From Clostridium sp. (lineage in GTDB: Bacteria > Bacillota > Clostridia > Clostridiales > Clostridiaceae), in NCBI RefSeq assembly GCF_016650035.1, contig NZ_JAENWM010000026.1, positions 1 through 42,723 on the forward strand: DNA of 42,723 nt, written 5' to 3'. The notes beneath the pieces were generated by a model. The model was not told where the DNA came from, made no database searches, and saw only the letters and a program-made list of their open reading frames with translations. Shown here piece after piece: positions 9,228 to 17,282 of this stretch. The position numbers were made by a program, and so were the translations under genes. Every line of letters starts with the position of its first letter. Position 1 is the stretch's first letter.

Positions 9228-9249
9228 TAATGGGAGGATGTAATTTAAA

Positions 9250-9753
9250 ATGCAGAGTATATTTAATTTCATAAGTAATGCAGAGGTATATATAATACTA
9301 TCACTTATAGTTGTTGTTTTTGTTTTAACAATAATAATTATAATGACATATAGGTTTTTAAATAAATTAGAGAACAAATATAGAAAACTAATGAGAGGGG
9401 TAAATAAAAAGAATTTAGAAGATGTGGTTGTATCATATTTAGATAAAATTGATGAAGTTAAAGAAGAAAATGATGTTATGAAACAAATGTTTAATGGATT
9501 AAATGGGCGGCTAAAAACTTGTGTTCAAAAAACTTCAATAATAAGATATAAAGCTTTTGAAGACGTTGGAAGTGATTTGAGTTTTTCAATAGCATTACTT
9601 GATGGAAACCAAAATGGCGTTATATTAACTAGTATATATGGTAGAAACGAAAGCACTACCTATGCTAAACCAGTGGATAAAGGGATATCTAGGTATGATT
9701 TATCGCAGGAAGAGAACAAAGTGTTAGAGCAAGCTATGTATCCAAAACAATAA
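9250..9753 (+). CDS. DUF4446 family membrane-anchored protein
   Basis: A 167-residue protein with one N-terminal transmembrane helix (about 13-36, IYIILSLIVVVFVLTIIIIMTY), a charged, probably coiled-coil stretch (37-85), and a C-terminal globular part containing the family's typical IIRYKAFEDVGSDLSFSIAL and GVILTSIYGRNES blocks. It matches DUF4446 proteins, usually found next to parB in clostridia; their function is unknown. ATG 9250 follows GGGAGG by 12 nt. It is probably co-transcribed with parAB, which makes a role in origin or envelope biology conceivable but unproven. Confidence 0.85.
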   Translation: MQSIFNFISNAEVYIILSLIVVVFVLTIIIIMTYRFLNKLENKYRKLMRGVNKKNLEDVVVSYLDKIDEVKEENDVMKQMFNGLNGRLKTCVQKTSIIRYKAFEDVGSDLSFSIALLDGNQNGVILTSIYGRNESTTYAKPVDKGISRYDLSQEENKVLEQAMYPKQ

Positions 9754-9815
9754 GTGTAAATATATTATAGTAAAAAAATTCTTTTAGGGAAAGATAAAAA
9801 CAAAGGAGTTTTTTT

Positions 9816-10073
9816 ATGGTAATATGTATTTCACAAGAACTTGTAATTTTACAAAATGAACTAATCAAAAGAGGACATACAATAGTAAATAATAAAGAAA
9901 ATAATGTATGTTGTGACGCAATTATATGTAATCTTAAAGACGGTGGACTCATAAAATTAAACATGCAAAATAACATAAGAAGAGAAGGAACTTTAATTAT
10001 CGATAGTGGAAGTAAAACTATTGATGAAATAGAATATATATTAAGTAATAGAGTGTATAGTAATATTTTTTAA
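9816..10073 (+). CDS. YkuS/UPF0180-like small protein
   Basis: An 85-residue soluble protein. The pattern I-x5-L-x7-GH-x3, then CDAIICN and a C-terminal GTLIIDSGSKTIDEIEYIL, resembles the YkuS/UPF0180 family (a small alpha/beta domain of unknown function). The assignment is by pattern, not search. ATG 9816 follows AAAGGAG. It has its own gap from DUF4446 and is closed by a strong bidirectional terminator. Two adjacent Cys (residues 32-33) are unusual for such a small protein. Confidence 0.6.
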   Translation: MVICISQELVILQNELIKRGHTIVNNKENNVCCDAIICNLKDGGLIKLNMQNNIRREGTLIIDSGSKTIDEIEYILSNRVYSNIF

Positions 10074-10151
10074 AATTAATTTTGAGTATATTTTTAAATT
10101 GATAATAAATATGTACAAACACTATTATAAAATATACTTTGGAATACAAAA

Positions 10152-10200
10152 AGAAATAACAAGAAAAGTAGACTATTATACTTTTCTTGTTATTTCTCTT
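10152..10200. terminator. Bidirectional terminator between convergent genes
   Basis: A perfect 19-bp stem, 10152-10170 with 10179-10197 (arms start AGAAATAACAAG), encloses an 8-nt loop. T-rich sequence follows on the plus strand and A-rich sequence precedes it, so it can serve both the plus-strand gene ending at 10073 and the minus-strand gene ending at 10213. Confidence 0.85.
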
Positions 10201-10212
10201 TATATACTGGAA

Positions 10213-10815
10213 TTAAACTTCAACATCCTTTATAGTTGATTCATTATAAAGAGAATTAAATTTTCGACCACCTATAGTTTTGAGTATTGAATGATATAAA
10301 CCATTTGATATAGCATCAGCAAGCATCATTACTGTATATAATCTTGTGTTTTGGAGAACCATAAATTCAAAGGCACCAGATATATTTACAACCCCTGTTA
10401 TGCTTAGGTCACCCACTTTAGGCAAATCTTTATTCATAGCTGCACCAGGGCTTAAGGGCTTTTCCTCAACAATGATTTTTCCTACATTTTGCAAACTGCC
10501 TAGGCAAGCATCAATTGCAATAATGTAAGGATTGGTGTAAGAATAGTTGATTTCATCAATTGTTTCACATAAATTTTTAGCATGTACTGGACACTCAAGA
10601 CTACCATAAAGATGAATTTCATTTCTAACTAAAAATTTAAGTTTATTTCCAACTAGGGGGCCTAAACTATCACCAGTAGACCTATCTGTACCAATACATA
10701 AAACAACAATAGGACGTGAGCATTTAGCTATGGGAACGATATACTGGCTTATAATATCTCTTAACTTATAAGTGCAATCTTTGGACATAGAATCTAAAAT
10801 AACTTTATCTACCAT
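10213..10815 (-). CDS. yyaC: Spore protease-like protein YyaC
   Basis: A 200-residue YyaC-family protein, related to the germination protease GPR fold and found in endospore formers. The glycine-rich signature CIGTDRSTGDSLGPLVG is at 40-56, and GDLSITGVVNISGAFEF follows in the C-terminal half. The frame stays open 10 codons upstream, but ATG at 10815 has AGGAGG (minus strand, complement of 10823-10828) 7 nt away, so the upstream start is rejected. The ribosome-binding site lies inside the 3' arm of a terminator-like hairpin. Its substrate, and whether it is proteolytic, are unknown. Confidence 0.88.
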   Translation of the reverse strand: MVDKVILDSMSKDCTYKLRDIISQYIVPIAKCSRPIVVLCIGTDRSTGDSLGPLVGNKLKFLVRNEIHLYGSLECPVHAKNLCETIDEINYSYTNPYIIAIDACLGSLQNVGKIIVEEKPLSPGAAMNKDLPKVGDLSITGVVNISGAFEFMVLQNTRLYTVMMLADAISNGLYHSILKTIGGRKFNSLYNESTIKDVEV

Positions 10816-10816
10816 A

Positions 10817-10859
10817 AAAAAACCTCCTATTTGGATTTTATCCATGTAGGAGGTTTTTT
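10817..10859 (-). terminator. Terminator hairpin that also sequesters the yyaC ribosome-binding site
   Basis: A perfect 13-bp stem (10847-10859 with 10817-10829) around a 17-nt loop, with the loop able to form an inner TGGAT/ATCCA stem. Read on the minus strand it starts 3 nt after the stop of the permease gene and ends in a TTTTTT run, a good intrinsic terminator. The 3' arm contains AGGAGG, the Shine-Dalgarno of yyaC, so transcripts reading through would have that site paired. Confidence 0.8.
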
Positions 10860-10862
10860 ATT

Positions 10863-11915
10863 CTATAAAACTTCAACTTTTTTCAATATATTGTAAAAAA
10901 CTACTAAAAACATGCAGAATAACATTCCAAGAATACCGTTTGCTCGGAGTCCTATAAATATAGAGGCTAGAACCGCTACAGGATGAATCCCTAGTGAGGT
11001 AGATACAATTTTAGGTTCAATGATTTGTCTCACTATAGTTATAATTATATAAGATATTAAAAGTCCTAAAGCTGCTACATAATTATGTGATATAAAAAAT
11101 ATTATTATTAAAGGAAGATATATAGCTCCTATACCAAAAATAGGTAGCAAATCAAATATTCCACACAATATACTTAATGAAACGGCATACTTAACTTTAA
11201 AAACTAAAAAAACAACTAAGGTTTCTAAAAATGTTATAGTGATTATTAATAAGTAAGAAAGTAAATAATTTTTAAACATTTTTTTTGATTCTTCGAAAAT
11301 GGAGGTTATTCTATCTTCATTTTTATGAGGAATTAAATCCGATAGTTTTTTACTTGATGATGATAAATCTTTTGTGAAGAAATATGTGGCAAGTAAAGTA
11401 AATAATAAAACCATTATAGCATAGGGTATAGTAGATACAAATAATAGCGTTTGTGAAAAAATTTTTGTAGATGCATTCATACTAATATCTATAGTTTTGG
11501 TTATATAATTAGTAATATTTAGCTCGATATTAGTAATTATGTTGGGGTCCAAATTTTTATAATAATTCCGTAAATTATTAACAAAATCAACTATACTAGC
11601 TTCGTTAGAGGAGATATAAGATTGAATATTTTTTGCAAGTTGTATCGTTTCTGAAGTTATAGTGGTAATTATTAAGGATATTACCACTACAATTATAGTG
11701 AAAAAAATGGTAGTCGTAAATAATGATGCTACAGTGTTTTTAATTTTAAACTTTTGCATCAAATATTTTGTTGGAAATTTAAGAGTTAAAGCTAAAATAA
11801 GAGCTAGTACAAAAGGAAGGGTGTAGCCTATTGTTCCAAAAAATATTACAAAAACTAAAGTATACAAAATAAAGAATATAGCTAATTTATCAATTTTTTG
11901 TAGAAATTTATCCAT
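10863..11915 (-). CDS. AI-2E family transporter (YtvI/PerM-like permease)
   Basis: A 350-residue polytopic membrane protein of the AI-2E exporter superfamily. Hydrophobic segments at the N-terminus (two helices within about 12-50), near 60-85, 155-180 and a cluster from about 210 to 345 follow the family layout with a large extracytoplasmic loop (about 85-150). The C-terminal GIHPVAVLASIFIGLRANGILGMLF is the diagnostic block. Start choice: ATG 11915 gives MDKFLQKIDKLAIF; a GTG at 11927 overlapping the upstream stop (GTGA) is possible and sits closer to the AGGAAGG. Some family members export AI-2, others Na+ or unknown solutes; the substrate here is unknown. It is co-transcribed with the class V aminotransferase upstream. 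Confidence 0.85.
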   Translation of the reverse strand: MDKFLQKIDKLAIFFILYTLVFVIFFGTIGYTLPFVLALILALTLKFPTKYLMQKFKIKNTVASLFTTTIFFTIIVVVISLIITTITSETIQLAKNIQSYISSNEASIVDFVNNLRNYYKNLDPNIITNIELNITNYITKTIDISMNASTKIFSQTLLFVSTIPYAIMVLLFTLLATYFFTKDLSSSSKKLSDLIPHKNEDRITSIFEESKKMFKNYLLSYLLIITITFLETLVVFLVFKVKYAVSLSILCGIFDLLPIFGIGAIYLPLIIIFFISHNYVAALGLLISYIIITIVRQIIEPKIVSTSLGIHPVAVLASIFIGLRANGILGMLFCMFLVVFYNILKKVEVL

Positions 11916-11923
11916 GTAAAAAA

Positions 11924-13078
11924 TCACACCTTCCTTATAATAGTACTTAGAGAATTCAGGGTATAATTAATGTCTTTAATATCGTTAAAAGGGCCAATAC
12001 CAAATCTTAAGGTGCCACATGGATATGTGCCTATGGTTTTATGAGCCAGTGGCGCACAGTGAAGTCCAGTTCTTGTTATAATACCATAGTCACTATCAAG
12101 TATAAATCCCAATTCTGAATTATCAATTTTTGTAGAATTAACAGAGATAGTTGCTGTTCTTTTAGAATTATCTGTTAATCCATAAATTTTAATGGTGTCT
12201 ATATTTAATAGTCCTTCTACAAATTTTTTTAACAAATATTCTTCATGCTGGCGAATTGCGTCTATACCTTGCGTATTAATAAAATTTATACCTTCTAAAA
12301 GTCCGGCTATACCAGGAGCGTTTAGTGTCCCACTTTCAAATTTATCAGGCAAAAAATCCGGTTGAATAATACTTGAAGAAAGACTACCAGTTCCACCTTC
12401 CATAAATGAAGTACATGCTTCATTTAGATTATCGTCAATTAAAAATCCACCGGTGCCCTGAGGTCCGAGTAGACTTTTGTGGCCAGTAAAAGCTAGGGCG
12501 TTGCAATTTAATTTGTAAAAATCTAAAGGTATTACTCCAGCGGTTTGTGCAGAGTCTATAATAAAAAAGATGCCTTTTTCTTTGCATATTTTACCTATAG
12601 CTTCTAGTGGTTGAATACTTCCAACAATATTTGAGGCATGGGATAGAACTACGAGTTTCGTATTAGGTTTAATTGTATTAATAAAATCATCTATGTTAAT
12701 AAGGCCCTGTTTTGAGCAGGGAACTATGTCTAGTTCTATAATACCTTTTTCTAAAAGAGAGTTTAAAGGTCTTAGCGACGCGTTGTGATCCATTGAGGAT
12801 GTTATTACATGCCAACCACTTTTTACCACTGTTTTTATAAGTGTATTTAAAGAAGTGGTAATGTTTGGTGTGAAAATTACGTTTTCAACTTTATCAAAGT
12901 TGAAAAGTTCCATTAATGCGTACCTACAATTCAAAATAACCTTATTTCCTTCAAGGGAAGCAGTAGTTACACCTCTTCCAGGATTTGTTCCCACGTTCAT
13001 CATATAGTTCATCATTGAAGTATAAACTAGCGATGGTTTAGGAAATGTAGTGGCTGCATTATCTAAATATATTTTCAT
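11924..13078 (-). CDS. Cysteine desulfurase family protein (class V aminotransferase)
   Basis: A 384-residue PLP enzyme. MKIYLDNAATTFPKP at the start, H98 in MDHNA, D175-S176 (FIIDSAQTAG) and the PLP-binding Lys201 in AFTGHKSLLGPQGTGG define it. The C-terminal RTGLHCAPLAHKTIGTYPCGTLRFGIGPFN places it in the cysteine desulfurase-like group often linked to selenium metabolism rather than IscS/SufS. ATG 13078 follows GGAGGGAA (minus strand). Expected reaction: removal of S (or Se) from cysteine (or selenocysteine), not provable from sequence. It is divergent from yedF/DUF3343, which act in the same area. Confidence 0.88.
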   Translation of the reverse strand: MKIYLDNAATTFPKPSLVYTSMMNYMMNVGTNPGRGVTTASLEGNKVILNCRYALMELFNFDKVENVIFTPNITTSLNTLIKTVVKSGWHVITSSMDHNASLRPLNSLLEKGIIELDIVPCSKQGLINIDDFINTIKPNTKLVVLSHASNIVGSIQPLEAIGKICKEKGIFFIIDSAQTAGVIPLDFYKLNCNALAFTGHKSLLGPQGTGGFLIDDNLNEACTSFMEGGTGSLSSSIIQPDFLPDKFESGTLNAPGIAGLLEGINFINTQGIDAIRQHEEYLLKKFVEGLLNIDTIKIYGLTDNSKRTATISVNSTKIDNSELGFILDSDYGIITRTGLHCAPLAHKTIGTYPCGTLRFGIGPFNDIKDINYTLNSLSTIIRKV

Positions 13079-13432
13079 AATTCCCTCCAATTTTAAAGAA
13101 AAATACAATAGTATTACTACATCTAATAGAAGGTGTAATATCTATTAATATTATCAATAACAAGATAAATTTTGTTTTGATGTATTTATACGATAAATAG
13201 TCTATAATAATATTATAAAAAGATAAAATAAACTATTATTATAATAAATAAAACAACATTATATATATAAAAGATTAAAAACTAAAAATAATTACATATT
13301 TATTAATTAACGTATAATAGAATATTATAATCTAAAGCACAGTAAATGTATATGAAATTAGCAGTTTTCCTAGAGAAAGGGGTGTGAAAGTTTTAAGTTA
13401 ATTATTAAAAATTAATTTGAAACGTAAATAAT
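13079..13432. other. Divergent intergenic region, extremely AT-rich
   Basis: This 354-bp gap separates the minus-strand aminotransferase from yedF. It consists almost wholly of A and T, with many TATAAT-like hexamers (for example 13203-13208 and 13313-13318) but no well-spaced -35/-10 pair that I can defend. AAAGGGGTG near 13377-13384 looks like a ribosome-binding site but leads only to a 5-codon frame. No RNA gene or larger reading frame is seen. Confidence 0.6.
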
Positions 13433-14017
13433 ATGAATAATATAATAGATTGCAAGGGTTTAAAATGCCCAATGCCTGTAGTTAAGACTAAAAAATATTT
13501 TGATTCCATAGAAAGTGGAGATAGTACAATAATTGTAGATAATTTAGTTGCTAAAAACAATATAGTAAAATTAGCTGAAGGTAGTGGATATAAGAGTATT
13601 GTAGAAGTAAAAGATAAAATGTATTTTATAAAAATATCTAAAGAAAAATGTGAAGTCTTAAATACTGAAACTAAAGAAAAGAAAAAATTTACATTGGTAC
13701 TATCTAGTGATAAGCTAGGCCATGGGGATGACAAGCTTGGAGATATTCTTATGAAAAGCTATATATTTGCATTATCAGAAGCAGATTTAATACCTGATGA
13801 TTTACTTCTTATTAACGGCGGGGTAAAGCTTATTATAAACAGTTCACCGGTACTTGACAGCTTAAAACAGCTTATACAAAGAGGAACAAATATATTAGTT
13901 TGTGGGGTGTGTCTTGATTTTTATAATCTAAAGGATGAGCTTTCTCTTGGAGAAATATCAAACATGTACACCATAGTACAATTAATGAATAATGCAGACA
14001 AGACTATAAAACTATAA
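13433..14017 (+). CDS. yedF: Sulfurtransferase-like selenium metabolism protein YedF
   Basis: 194 residues: an N-terminal TusA/SirA-like domain with the CPMP motif (Cys12-Pro-Met-Pro15) and a C-terminal DsrE-like domain (about 80-194) with LLINGGVKLIINSSPVLDSL and GVCLDFYNLKDELSLGEISNMYTI. This two-domain arrangement matches the selenium metabolism protein YedF, thought to carry or relay sulfur or selenium. The start ATG 13433 lacks a strong Shine-Dalgarno sequence. DUF3343 follows 23 nt later. Whether the organism uses selenium cannot be judged because selD/selA are not in the window. Confidence 0.88.
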   Translation: MNNIIDCKGLKCPMPVVKTKKYFDSIESGDSTIIVDNLVAKNNIVKLAEGSGYKSIVEVKDKMYFIKISKEKCEVLNTETKEKKKFTLVLSSDKLGHGDDKLGDILMKSYIFALSEADLIPDDLLLINGGVKLIINSSPVLDSLKQLIQRGTNILVCGVCLDFYNLKDELSLGEISNMYTIVQLMNNADKTIKL

Positions 14018-14040
14018 TACATGAAATAGGGTGAAATACA

Positions 14041-14292
14041 TTGAATAAATATTATATAGTAACATTTCAGAATACACTTGAAGCTATGAAAGCAGAAAGA
14101 GAAGCTATAAAAAAACAAATTAAGGTAATAGTGATTCCTACACCTACTTATATAACTAAGAGCTGTGGTATTAGTTTGAAAATAGGAGAAGAGAACATTC
14201 AAAATATAATTGAACTTATAAAATCAGAAATTATAAAAGTTAAAGAAATATTTATTCGAAATGGAGAAAGTATAAAAGTTATGATTATATAG
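14041..14292 (+). CDS. DUF3343 domain protein, putative Se/S carrier
   Basis: 83 residues of the DUF3343 family: a small protein with a conserved TP.....SCG.SL motif, here PTPTYITKSCGISLKIG at about 37-53, whose Cys is proposed to carry sulfur or selenium. TTG start at 14041 behind AGGGTG. It lies between yedF and DUF951, and with the divergent desulfurase-like gene forms a possible selenium/sulfur relay set. The carrier role is a hypothesis in the literature, not established here. Confidence 0.82.
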   Translation: MNKYYIVTFQNTLEAMKAEREAIKKQIKVIVIPTPTYITKSCGISLKIGEENIQNIIELIKSEIIKVKEIFIRNGESIKVMII

Positions 14293-14319
14293 TTGTGGAA
14301 TACAAAGGTGGGATGTGTA

Positions 14320-14517
14320 GTGAAAGTTTTTAATTTAGGAGATATTGTTGAAATGAAAAAAACTCACCCTTGCGGAAGTAAGAACTGGGAAATTATTAGG
14401 TTGGGTGCTGATATAAAAATAAAATGTTTAGGTTGTGCAAGAATAGTTATGCTTCCAAGAATTAAATTTGATTCGGCGGTAAAGAAAATTATAAGAGAAA
14501 ACCCTCTAAAAGAATAA
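14320..14517 (+). CDS. DUF951 domain-containing protein
   Basis: A 65-residue basic DUF951 protein with the family pattern [36 protein letters not shown] near the N-terminus; the Cys in HPCGS and the CLGC pair could bind a metal. The frame runs up to 14293, but GTG 14320 has GGTGGGATG upstream and gives the family's normal N-terminus. Function is unknown. It is conserved just upstream of rpsF in clostridia, as here. Confidence 0.88.
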   Translation: MKVFNLGDIVEMKKTHPCGSKNWEIIRLGADIKIKCLGCARIVMLPRIKFDSAVKKIIRENPLKE

Positions 14518-14521
14518 TAAC

Positions 14522-14550
14522 TTGTTTTTTATACTAATAAGTGATATAAT
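14522..14550 (+). promoter_or_regulatory. Promoter of rpsF-ssb-rpsR
   Basis: TTGTTT (14522-14527), a 17-bp spacer and TATAAT (14545-14550) with an extended TG at 14542-14543. Start of transcription is expected near 14557, a few bases before the S6:S18-type leader structure. Confidence 0.8.
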
Positions 14551-14562
14551 TTATTATTGTAA

Positions 14563-14599
14563 TCCCTGCCGTGCAATGCATGGCCGTTAGTCCGAGGGG
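14563..14599 (+). ncRNA. S6:S18 ribosomal leader (autoregulatory mRNA element)
   Basis: The 5' UTR of rpsF folds into an outer stem CCCT (14564-14567)/AGGG (14595-14598), a 7-bp inner stem (14568-14574/14578-14584, one G-U) with an AAU loop, and a 10-nt 3' bulge ending in CCG (14592-14594) just before the outer stem. This is the described S6:S18 binding motif, in which the unpaired CCG mimics the 16S site so that excess S6:S18 complex represses the operon. Confidence 0.8.
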
Positions 14600-14613
14600 A
14601 GGAGGTGAAATTA

Positions 14614-14901
14614 ATGAGAAAATATGAAACTATATTCATATTACATCCATCATTAGACGAAGAAGCAGTTAAAACTAATGTTGAAAAATTTAAAGGTGTA
14701 ATAGAAAACAATGGTGGAGTAATTGAAAATGTTGATGCTTGGGGTAAAAGAAAATTAGCCTATGAAATACAAAAGGTTGGTGAAGGCCACTATACATTAA
14801 TCAATTTCAATGCAAATCCTGATTTACCAAAAGAATTAGATAGAGTATTCAGAATTACAGACAGTGTTATAAGACATATCATAATAAATCCAGAGAAATA
14901 G
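14614..14901 (+). CDS. rpsF: 30S ribosomal protein S6
   Basis: 95 residues, starting [17 protein letters not shown], with the [24 protein letters not shown] core of S6, which binds S18 and the 16S rRNA central domain. GTG 14605 is in frame but lies inside the ribosome-binding site GGAGGAGG, so ATG 14614 is the start. It heads the rpsF-ssb-rpsR operon, probably under control of the leader upstream. Confidence 0.97.
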   Translation: MRKYETIFILHPSLDEEAVKTNVEKFKGVIENNGGVIENVDAWGKRKLAYEIQKVGEGHYTLINFNANPDLPKELDRVFRITDSVIRHIIINPEK

Positions 14902-14912
14902 GTGGTGCTTTT

Positions 14913-15353
14913 ATGAATAAAGTTGTTTTAGTTGGTAGATTAACAAAAGATCCTGAGTTAAAATTTGCTCAAGGAACAGGAACAGCTGTAACCACTTTTA
15001 CTATTGCCGTTAATAGAAGATTTAAAAGAGAAGGTCAACCAGACGCTGACTTTATACCAGTAGTGGTATTTGGTAAGCAAGCTGAAAATACTGCCAATTA
15101 CATGAGTAAAGGCAAACTTTTAAGCGTATCTGGAAACATTCAAACTAGAAATTATGAAGCTAAAGACGGTACTAGAAGATATGTTACTGAAGTAGTTGCT
15201 GATGAAGTTGACTTCCTTGAATGGGGAGGAAATAAAACATCAGATACGAATACTAATCAAGGTGGCTATAAAGGCGATGCAAATGCTGGATCAAATGATT
15301 TTGGCAGTGCTAGCGATATAACACCAATTGATGATGGAGATATTCCATTCTAA
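14913..15353 (+). CDS. ssb: Single-stranded DNA-binding protein
   Basis: 146 residues: OB-fold (about 1-105, [18 protein letters not shown] ... [16 protein letters not shown]), a glycine/asparagine-rich linker, and the acidic tip IDDGDIPF through which SSB recruits replication and repair partners. ATG 14913 follows GGTGG. It sits in the canonical slot between rpsF and rpsR, 11 nt from rpsF. Confidence 0.97.
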   Translation: MNKVVLVGRLTKDPELKFAQGTGTAVTTFTIAVNRRFKREGQPDADFIPVVVFGKQAENTANYMSKGKLLSVSGNIQTRNYEAKDGTRRYVTEVVADEVDFLEWGGNKTSDTNTNQGGYKGDANAGSNDFGSASDITPIDDGDIPF

Positions 15354-15378
15354 TATTAGGTAAGGAGGGAAAAAAACA

Positions 15379-15642
15379 ATGGCTATGAACGAGCGTAAAA
15401 AAAGCGGCGGCGGTGCTGGTGGAAACAGGAAGAGAATGAAAAGAAAAGTTTGTGCTTTCTGTATGGACAAAGCAACTGCAATCGACTATAAAGACATAAA
15501 TAAACTTAGAAAATATGTTACAGAAAGAGGAAAGATTCTTCCTAGAAGAATTTCTGGAAACTGTGCAAAACATCAAAGGATGCTTACTGTATCTATAAAA
15601 AGAGCAAGAAACATAGCATTATTACCATTTACTACTGAATAG
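15379..15642 (+). CDS. rpsR: 30S ribosomal protein S18
   Basis: 87 residues; [36 protein letters not shown] is standard S18. Cys25, Cys28, Cys62 and His65 form a zinc-binding set (CxxC ... CxxH), so this looks like the zinc-containing (C+) form rather than the Cys-free version. ATG 15379 follows AAGGAGGG. It is the last gene of the operon, closed by the terminator at 15653. Confidence 0.97.
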   Translation: MAMNERKKSGGGAGGNRKRMKRKVCAFCMDKATAIDYKDINKLRKYVTERGKILPRRISGNCAKHQRMLTVSIKRARNIALLPFTTE

Positions 15643-15652
15643 TAAATGACTG

Positions 15653-15688
15653 AAAGCAGCACCTTATGGTAGCTGCTTTTATTTTTTA
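15653..15688 (+). terminator. Terminator after rpsR
   Basis: AAAGCAGC-ACC (15653-15663) pairs with GGT-(A)-GCTGCTTT (15668-15679), one bulged A, followed by a T-rich tail. Confidence 0.85.
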
Positions 15689-15821
15689 TTTATAATATTT
15701 GTAAATAAATATAAAGATTTTAGTAAATAATCAATATATAATTATAAAAGTGTATATGCTACAGTACAATTTGTAGTATACTTGTAGTTATAACCCATAT
15801 AATGTAAATGTTGTGGAGCAT

Positions 15822-15850
15822 TATATATGTAATTATAAATTACATATATA
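15822..15850. repeat. 29-bp palindrome upstream of the MazG-like gene
   Basis: Perfect 13-bp arms (15822-15834 and 15838-15850, TATATATGTAATT and its complement) around ATA. No T-run follows on the plus strand. It lies in the otherwise empty 290-bp gap between rpsR and the MazG-like gene and could be an operator or cruciform. Confidence 0.6.
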
Positions 15851-15933
15851 AAAATAAACTTTAGTTGCATAAACAGGGACAAATCACTAAAATAGAGTTA
15901 TATGTATAAGGCTACAAGGGGAGATGGTATAAT

Positions 15934-16248
15934 ATGAAAAAAGAAGATTTTAATATAATGTCTAACGTTAGGATAATTGAAAGCTTGAAGGCTGAACTAT
16001 TATGTATAATAGGGGATTTCTTCAAATTATTAAGTAAGGGAAGTAATGTAGCTCAAGATGCTATACTGGATTGCATTTCAGGGGCAATAATACTCCTATA
16101 TATTTTAGGAGAAAGGTTAGGATACTCCAATGTAGCTGTAGATGAAAGTATGAAAAAGAAACTAAAAGTTGGAATAGTTGAAGGAGATAATATAGAAAAG
16201 GATGGAAAAGATCTAAGTAAATTATATATGCACATAAAAGGAAGGTAA
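15934..16248 (+). CDS. MazG-like family protein
   Basis: 104 residues resembling the clostridial MazG-like family: N-terminal helices (SNVRIIESLKAELLCIIGDFFKLLSKG), a conserved DAILDCISGAIILLYILGERLG helix, and the terminal DLSKLYMHIKGR. MazG-type proteins hydrolyse nucleoside triphosphates, but this short version lacks an obvious complete EExxD metal site, so catalysis is doubtful. ATG 15934 follows AAGGGGAGATG. It is 2 nt upstream of the DUF2232 gene, so co-transcribed with DUF2232, gdpP and rplI. Confidence 0.78.
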   Translation: MKKEDFNIMSNVRIIESLKAELLCIIGDFFKLLSKGSNVAQDAILDCISGAIILLYILGERLGYSNVAVDESMKKKLKVGIVEGDNIEKDGKDLSKLYMHIKGR

Positions 16249-16250
16249 TA

Positions 16251-17270
16251 ATGGATAAAAAAATAGATAATAAAGGTTTTAGCACAAAGGCAATTGTAGA
16301 GGCTTCGCTTATATCTGTTATAATTTCAATAATAATGATCATAACAGGATACCTGCCTATTGTATCATTTATAGGGACTTTAATATTACCAATTCCTGTG
16401 GCAATACTCTATATTAGGCATAATTATAAAATAACAATCACGTCTATATTTTTAAGTGTAATTTTAACATCCTTAGTCTATAATCCAATAATGGCAATAT
16501 ATACTGCTATAACTTGTAGCATTGTTGGTATTACGCTTGGCTATTGTGTTAAGCGTAATAAAACATCAACAATGACTCTATGGTATTTAGCTATAAGTTG
16601 TGCAATATCTAATATATTAACGATAGCTTTTACTATGTTACTTATAGAAAAAACAAGTTTTATTAGTTTTATTTCTAAAAACTTAGAGTTTATGAAGAAA
16701 ACAATAGAGGCATCCATAGTTGAAGTAAAAACGCTTTACTTACAATCAGGAGTAAACACAAAACAGATCCAGCAGTTAGATGAAAATTTTAAACTTATAA
16801 AACAAATAGATGTAGGGCTAGTTCTGATATTAATACCGGCTACTATATTTATTTATGCAGTTATAGCAGCTTATATGAATTATATGGTGTCTAGAGCAAT
16901 ACTAAAGAAACTAAATTATAAAATGGATAAAGTATTACCTTTTAGCAAAGTTTGTGTTTCTAACATTGTAGGAGCGTTATTAATAGGCATAGTATGTATA
17001 GGCATAATATTTTCTTCGAAAAACATACCAGGTGGAGAATATATACTAAATGCTTCTCAGCTTCTTGCCTGGTGGGTATTTATTATAAATGGACTCGCTG
17101 CAAGTACATATTATCTAAGAGTCAAAAGAAAGTTATCTAAACCAGTAGTAGTATTAATTTTAGGGTTAACAATGCTCACACAACTAAGTAGTTTTTACTT
17201 TTCAATAGGATTCATGGAAATGGCTTTTGATTTTAGAAAGCTTGACCCTTATAGAATTAAAAGAAAATAA
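16251..17270 (+). CDS. DUF2232 (YybS-like) integral membrane protein
   Basis: A 339-residue multi-pass protein with about eight hydrophobic segments and the ECF S-component-like start (ASLISVIISIIMIITGYLPIVSFIGTLILPIPVAILYIRHNYK). YybS/DUF2232 proteins are regularly encoded directly before the DHH phosphodiesterase gene in Firmicutes, as here; their substrate or role is not known. ATG 16251 has AAGGAAGG upstream and sits 2 nt after the previous stop. Confidence 0.88.
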   Translation: MDKKIDNKGFSTKAIVEASLISVIISIIMIITGYLPIVSFIGTLILPIPVAILYIRHNYKITITSIFLSVILTSLVYNPIMAIYTAITCSIVGITLGYCVKRNKTSTMTLWYLAISCAISNILTIAFTMLLIEKTSFISFISKNLEFMKKTIEASIVEVKTLYLQSGVNTKQIQQLDENFKLIKQIDVGLVLILIPATIFIYAVIAAYMNYMVSRAILKKLNYKMDKVLPFSKVCVSNIVGALLIGIVCIGIIFSSKNIPGGEYILNASQLLAWWVFIINGLAASTYYLRVKRKLSKPVVVLILGLTMLTQLSSFYFSIGFMEMAFDFRKLDPYRIKRK

Positions 17271-17282
17271 TGGGGGCTTATT

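Noticed and set aside
10816-10845. Upstream in-frame ATG for yyaC
   Set aside because: It would put codons in the loop and arm of the terminator hairpin and turn the AGGAGG into coding sequence; ATG 10815 is correctly spaced.
13377-13400. Leader peptide before yedF
   Set aside because: The ribosome-binding-like AAAGGGGTG leads to a GTG frame of only five codons; too short to support.
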